Shown in pieces: positions 6,155-8,393 of a DNA stretch of 8,393 bases. Both the position numbers and the translations under genes were made by a program. This DNA comes from Acidobacterium sp. GTDB lineage: Bacteria; Acidobacteriota; Terriglobia; Terriglobales; Acidobacteriaceae. Every line of letters begins with the position of its first letter. Position 1 is the first letter of the stretch. Location: NCBI GenBank assembly GCA_003152595.1, contig PMAM01000125.1, forward strand, positions 14,564 to 22,956, given 5' to 3'. The notes under the pieces were generated by a model. That model did not search any database. It had not been told where the DNA came from and saw only the letters and a list, made by a program, of their open reading frames with translations.

Positions 6155-7267
6155 CTACAGGGTCCGCTTAAAGAGCGGCGTGGCCAGCAGGAGGGAAATA
6201 ATTCCGAATCCGAAAAGGAAGAGAATATCTTTCTGAATCGCCGCGAACCCGCCATCCTTGATGAGAATCGCTTTGAAACCGTGCACAGCATAAGTGAACG
6301 GATCGACCACAGCGATGGCGCGCAGCCATTTGGGAAATGCCGCGATCGGATAAATTGCGCCGCTGGGGAAAAAGAGCAGGGTATTGAGGACTCCGAACAT
6401 GGCTCGCGGGACCAGGGGATCCTCGACGCGAACCATAAGAAGAAACATCATACCGTTGAAGGCAATCGATGTCGCCACGATCAGGAGCGCGAGTTGAAAG
6501 ACGGCTGCCAGGTGAAAGACAACTCCCAGTCCGGCAAGAAGTGAACCGATGACGGACAGGCTGATGCCGGAAAGCACGGCTTTCATGGCGCCGGCGATAT
6601 TGAGACCGAGGACCAGTTCGAGTTTGGTGATGGGCGTGACCAGGTAGCCTTCGTGAACGCCACGGGCTTTGTCGTCGATGTAGAGCATCCCGCCGCCGAT
6701 CATCACCGAGATATACATGGCCAGGGCCACGGAGCCGGCGAGAAGAAACTTCATGTACTCGATATAGGGGTAAAGCTCAACCACATCGAGGGTAATTGCC
6801 GCAACGACCTTCGGCTGAATCAACGGAGCATTCAGGGCGTCGACGAGGGACTGCATCTCGGATTCAAGACTTCCGCTGACAAACTGATCGGAGTTATCGA
6901 CCATCAGGCCGATGTGTGGGGATTCGCCCGCCAGCACGCGCCGGGAATATTGTGCAGGAATAATGACTGCGGCATCGATCCTGCCGGTGCGTACGTCTTC
7001 TCTGGCAGTCTGCTCGTCGGCGTAGGGGATGGTCTCGAAGGTGCGAATATTGGCCGCCACAGTCTGAAAGGCTTCGTGGATCTTCAACGCCTCCTCTCCA
7101 TGGTCGTAGTCCACGACTCCCATGCGGGTGTTCGTGACCTTGCCGCCAAAGGCATTGCCAAGGATGATGAGCTGTACCAGCGGCAGAGTCATGGACATCA
7201 GCATCAGCGTGGGGGAGCGAAAGAACTTTCGCATTTCCCGTTCGACAATTGCCCACATGCGGTTCAT
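6155..7267 (-). CDS. ABC-2 type export permease
   Basis: This 370-residue inner-membrane subunit has the ABC-2 layout of YhhJ/YbhS/YbhR-type exporters. A cytosolic amphipathic N-terminus (EREMRKFFRSP) is followed by helix 1 (about 21-40), a large periplasmic domain (41-170), and helices near 173-195, 218-245, 252-278, 287-310 and 347-366. The coupling segment is ARGVHEGYLVTPITKLELVLG (201-221, in the cytosol), with the conserved Glu and TPI. PSGAIYPIAAFPKWLRAIA (301-319) followed by DPFTYAVHGFKAIL (322-335) is the family's C-terminal signature. Its ATG overlaps the ATPase stop by 4 bases (ATGA), so translation is probably coupled. Only one permease gene lies in this operon, so a homodimer is likely. 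The substrate is unknown; multidrug or glycolipid export are options. Confidence 0.92.
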   Translation of the reverse strand: MNRMWAIVEREMRKFFRSPTLMLMSMTLPLVQLIILGNAFGGKVTNTRMGVVDYDHGEEALKIHEAFQTVAANIRTFETIPYADEQTAREDVRTGRIDAAVIIPAQYSRRVLAGESPHIGLMVDNSDQFVSGSLESEMQSLVDALNAPLIQPKVVAAITLDVVELYPYIEYMKFLLAGSVALAMYISVMIGGGMLYIDDKARGVHEGYLVTPITKLELVLGLNIAGAMKAVLSGISLSVIGSLLAGLGVVFHLAAVFQLALLIVATSIAFNGMMFLLMVRVEDPLVPRAMFGVLNTLLFFPSGAIYPIAAFPKWLRAIAVVDPFTYAVHGFKAILIKDGGFAAIQKDILFLFGFGIISLLLATPLFKRTL

Positions 7268-8316
7268 GGCTGCATCCCCGGGCGCGGCGGCATGATGAAG
7301 CTGGGGGCCTTCACCTGTTCGTCGCGCAGCTGGCGACCCGTGTAGTAGACGAATACGTCGTCCAGCGTGGTGTTTTGGACGCTGAGGCCGCGGATGGGAT
7401 CGCTGGCGGAGGTGGCCATTTCGACCAGTTGCGTGGTGGTGAGCGAGCCGTTGGCGGTCATGAGGCGATATTCGCCGGAGCCGCGGGATTCAACGGCGGT
7501 GACGCCAGCCAGATGCTGGAGCTGGGGCTTGCGGTCGATGGAATTTCTGCCGAACTGCACTTCGATGACGCTGGAGCCGGGCACGCTGGACTTGAGAGCG
7601 AGCGGGGTGTCGAGGGCGACGAGCTTGCCGTGGTCGATGATGGCGATGCGGTCGCAGAGATTGTCGGCTTCGTCCATGTAATGGGTGGTGATGAGGATGG
7701 TGAGCTTCATGCTGTTGCGCAGTTTGTCGAGCATTTCCCAGACCGCGACGCGGGAGACGGGATCGAGGCCGGTGGTGGGCTCGTCGAGGAAGAAGATGCG
7801 GGGACTGTGGACGAGGCCGCGGGCGATTTCAAGACGCCTGCGCATGCCGCCGGAGAGGGTTTTGGTTTGTGCTTCGCGCCATTTGGTGAGGTCGACGGCT
7901 TCGAGGAGGGTGGCGATGTTGCGCTCGCGTTCTGCGCGGGGAACGCCGTAAAGCTTGGCGTAGATGGAGAGATTTTCTTCGACGGTGAGGTCGATGTCGC
8001 TGGTGAGGGCCTGGGGGATGACGCCGATGATATTCCGGACTGCATTGGGCTCGCGCGCGACGTCGTGGCCGGCGATGAGGGCGCGGCCAGCGGTGACGGG
8101 GATGAGGGTGGTCATCATGCGGATGAGGGTGGATTTGCCGGCGCCGTTGGGGCCAAGGAGGCCGAAGATCTCACCATCGGCGACTTCGAAGCTGACGCCC
8201 TTGACGGCTTCGAAGGTTCCGTAGCGCTTGACGATGTTTTCGACGGCGATGGCGGGCGGAGGAGCAGCCGGGGCCTGTTGCGATGTGGGAATTGGAGATG
8301 GCGGGCCGGAAGTCAT
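7264..8316 (-). CDS. ABC export system ATP-binding protein
   Basis: This cytosolic ATPase of 350 residues powers the adjacent permease. The Walker A motif GPNGAGKS is at 55-62, the Q-loop glutamine at Q102, the signature LSGGM at 154-158, Walker B IFFLDEP at 174-180 with catalytic E179, and the switch histidine H212 in TTHYMDEAD. The sequence around the signature (LSGGMRRRLEIARGL) is typical of the DrrA/NodI/YbhF group. It carries a single nucleotide-binding domain, so a dimer is expected. The first 22 residues are Pro/Ala/Ser-rich and precede the domain; the ATG at 8316 overlaps the upstream gene's stop as ATGA, supporting this start. A C-terminal part of about 100 residues (about 240-350) follows the ABC core, as in DrrA-type ATPases. 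Confidence 0.96.
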   Translation of the reverse strand: MTSGPPSPIPTSQQAPAAPPPAIAVENIVKRYGTFEAVKGVSFEVADGEIFGLLGPNGAGKSTLIRMMTTLIPVTAGRALIAGHDVAREPNAVRNIIGVIPQALTSDIDLTVEENLSIYAKLYGVPRAERERNIATLLEAVDLTKWREAQTKTLSGGMRRRLEIARGLVHSPRIFFLDEPTTGLDPVSRVAVWEMLDKLRNSMKLTILITTHYMDEADNLCDRIAIIDHGKLVALDTPLALKSSVPGSSVIEVQFGRNSIDRKPQLQHLAGVTAVESRGSGEYRLMTANGSLTTTQLVEMATSASDPIRGLSVQNTTLDDVFVYYTGRQLRDEQVKAPSFIMPPRPGMQP

Positions 8317-8393
8317 GGCTTCACCAGCTTGTCTTTAGGGATGTAGACCTCGGCGATCATGCCGGGGACGTAGCGCATGCCGGGGTTGTCGAT
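8313..8393 (-). CDS. C-terminal end of a membrane-fusion (HlyD-type) adaptor protein
   Basis: Only the last 26 residues and the TGA stop (8315-8313) are inside the window; the rest lies past its end. The visible text, DNPGMRYVPGMIAEVYIP followed by KDKLVKP, matches the usual end of the beta-barrel domain of periplasmic adaptors (the N-x-x-x-R-x-x-PGM-x-A-x-V pattern). The stop overlaps the ATPase start as ATGA, so the three genes form one operon: adaptor, ATPase, permease. Such an adaptor would bridge the inner-membrane pump to an outer-membrane channel, which points to a diderm host. The family call rests on a short fragment. Confidence 0.7.
   Translation of the reverse strand: MDNPGMRYVPGMIAEVYIPKDKLVKP

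Noticed and set aside
7249..8346. Long + strand open frame opposite the ABC ATPase
   Set aside because: It is antisense to a gene with all ABC motifs; no domain is visible in its own translation.

Overview
The window is GC-rich, densely packed bacterial chromosome. It holds eight protein-coding genes and two partial genes at the edges, on both strands. No tRNA, rRNA, CRISPR array, insertion sequence or phage gene was seen. The mix of genes and intergenic repeats suggests an Acidobacteriota (Terriglobia-type) genome: an AT-hook small basic protein, a four-cysteine zinc-ribbon protein, short palindromes and CCCTAAW heptads between genes. That assignment is inference from pattern recall, not from a search.

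Left part (1-2760): the C-terminal end of a single-pass membrane protein (+) converges on a 3-oxoacid CoA-transferase B subunit (scoB, -) that has no A subunit beside it. Next come a 10-bp perfect palindrome, a small three-helix membrane protein (+), and a telomere-like heptad array forming a 17-bp inverted repeat. Then follows mtnA (-), methylthioribose-1-phosphate isomerase of methionine salvage. These are single genes, not a pathway cluster.

Middle (2761-6150): three + strand genes, probably transcribed separately. They are a small zinc-ribbon protein with a TTG start set by a strong Shine-Dalgarno, a 786-residue APC-superfamily transporter with a large cytosolic C-terminal region, and an 81-residue AT-hook protein. 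The transporter is the most interesting gene. An APC permease would usually be labelled an amino acid permease. Here the residues at the K+ site of KimA appear conserved, and the C-terminal part looks like a universal-stress-protein-type sensor. A promoter with 17-bp spacing and an adjoining palindrome lie upstream of it.

Right part (6150-8393): a - strand operon encodes the C-terminus of a membrane-fusion (HlyD-type) protein, an ABC ATPase and an ABC-2 permease. Each pair is joined by an ATGA stop/start overlap. The operon ends at a strong GC hairpin that also faces the AT-hook gene. Together the three proteins would form an ABC export system with a periplasmic adaptor.

No wholly new multi-gene system is evident. 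The candidates worth following are the KimA-like transporter with its extended sensor region, the AT-hook protein, and the three kinds of intergenic repeat.
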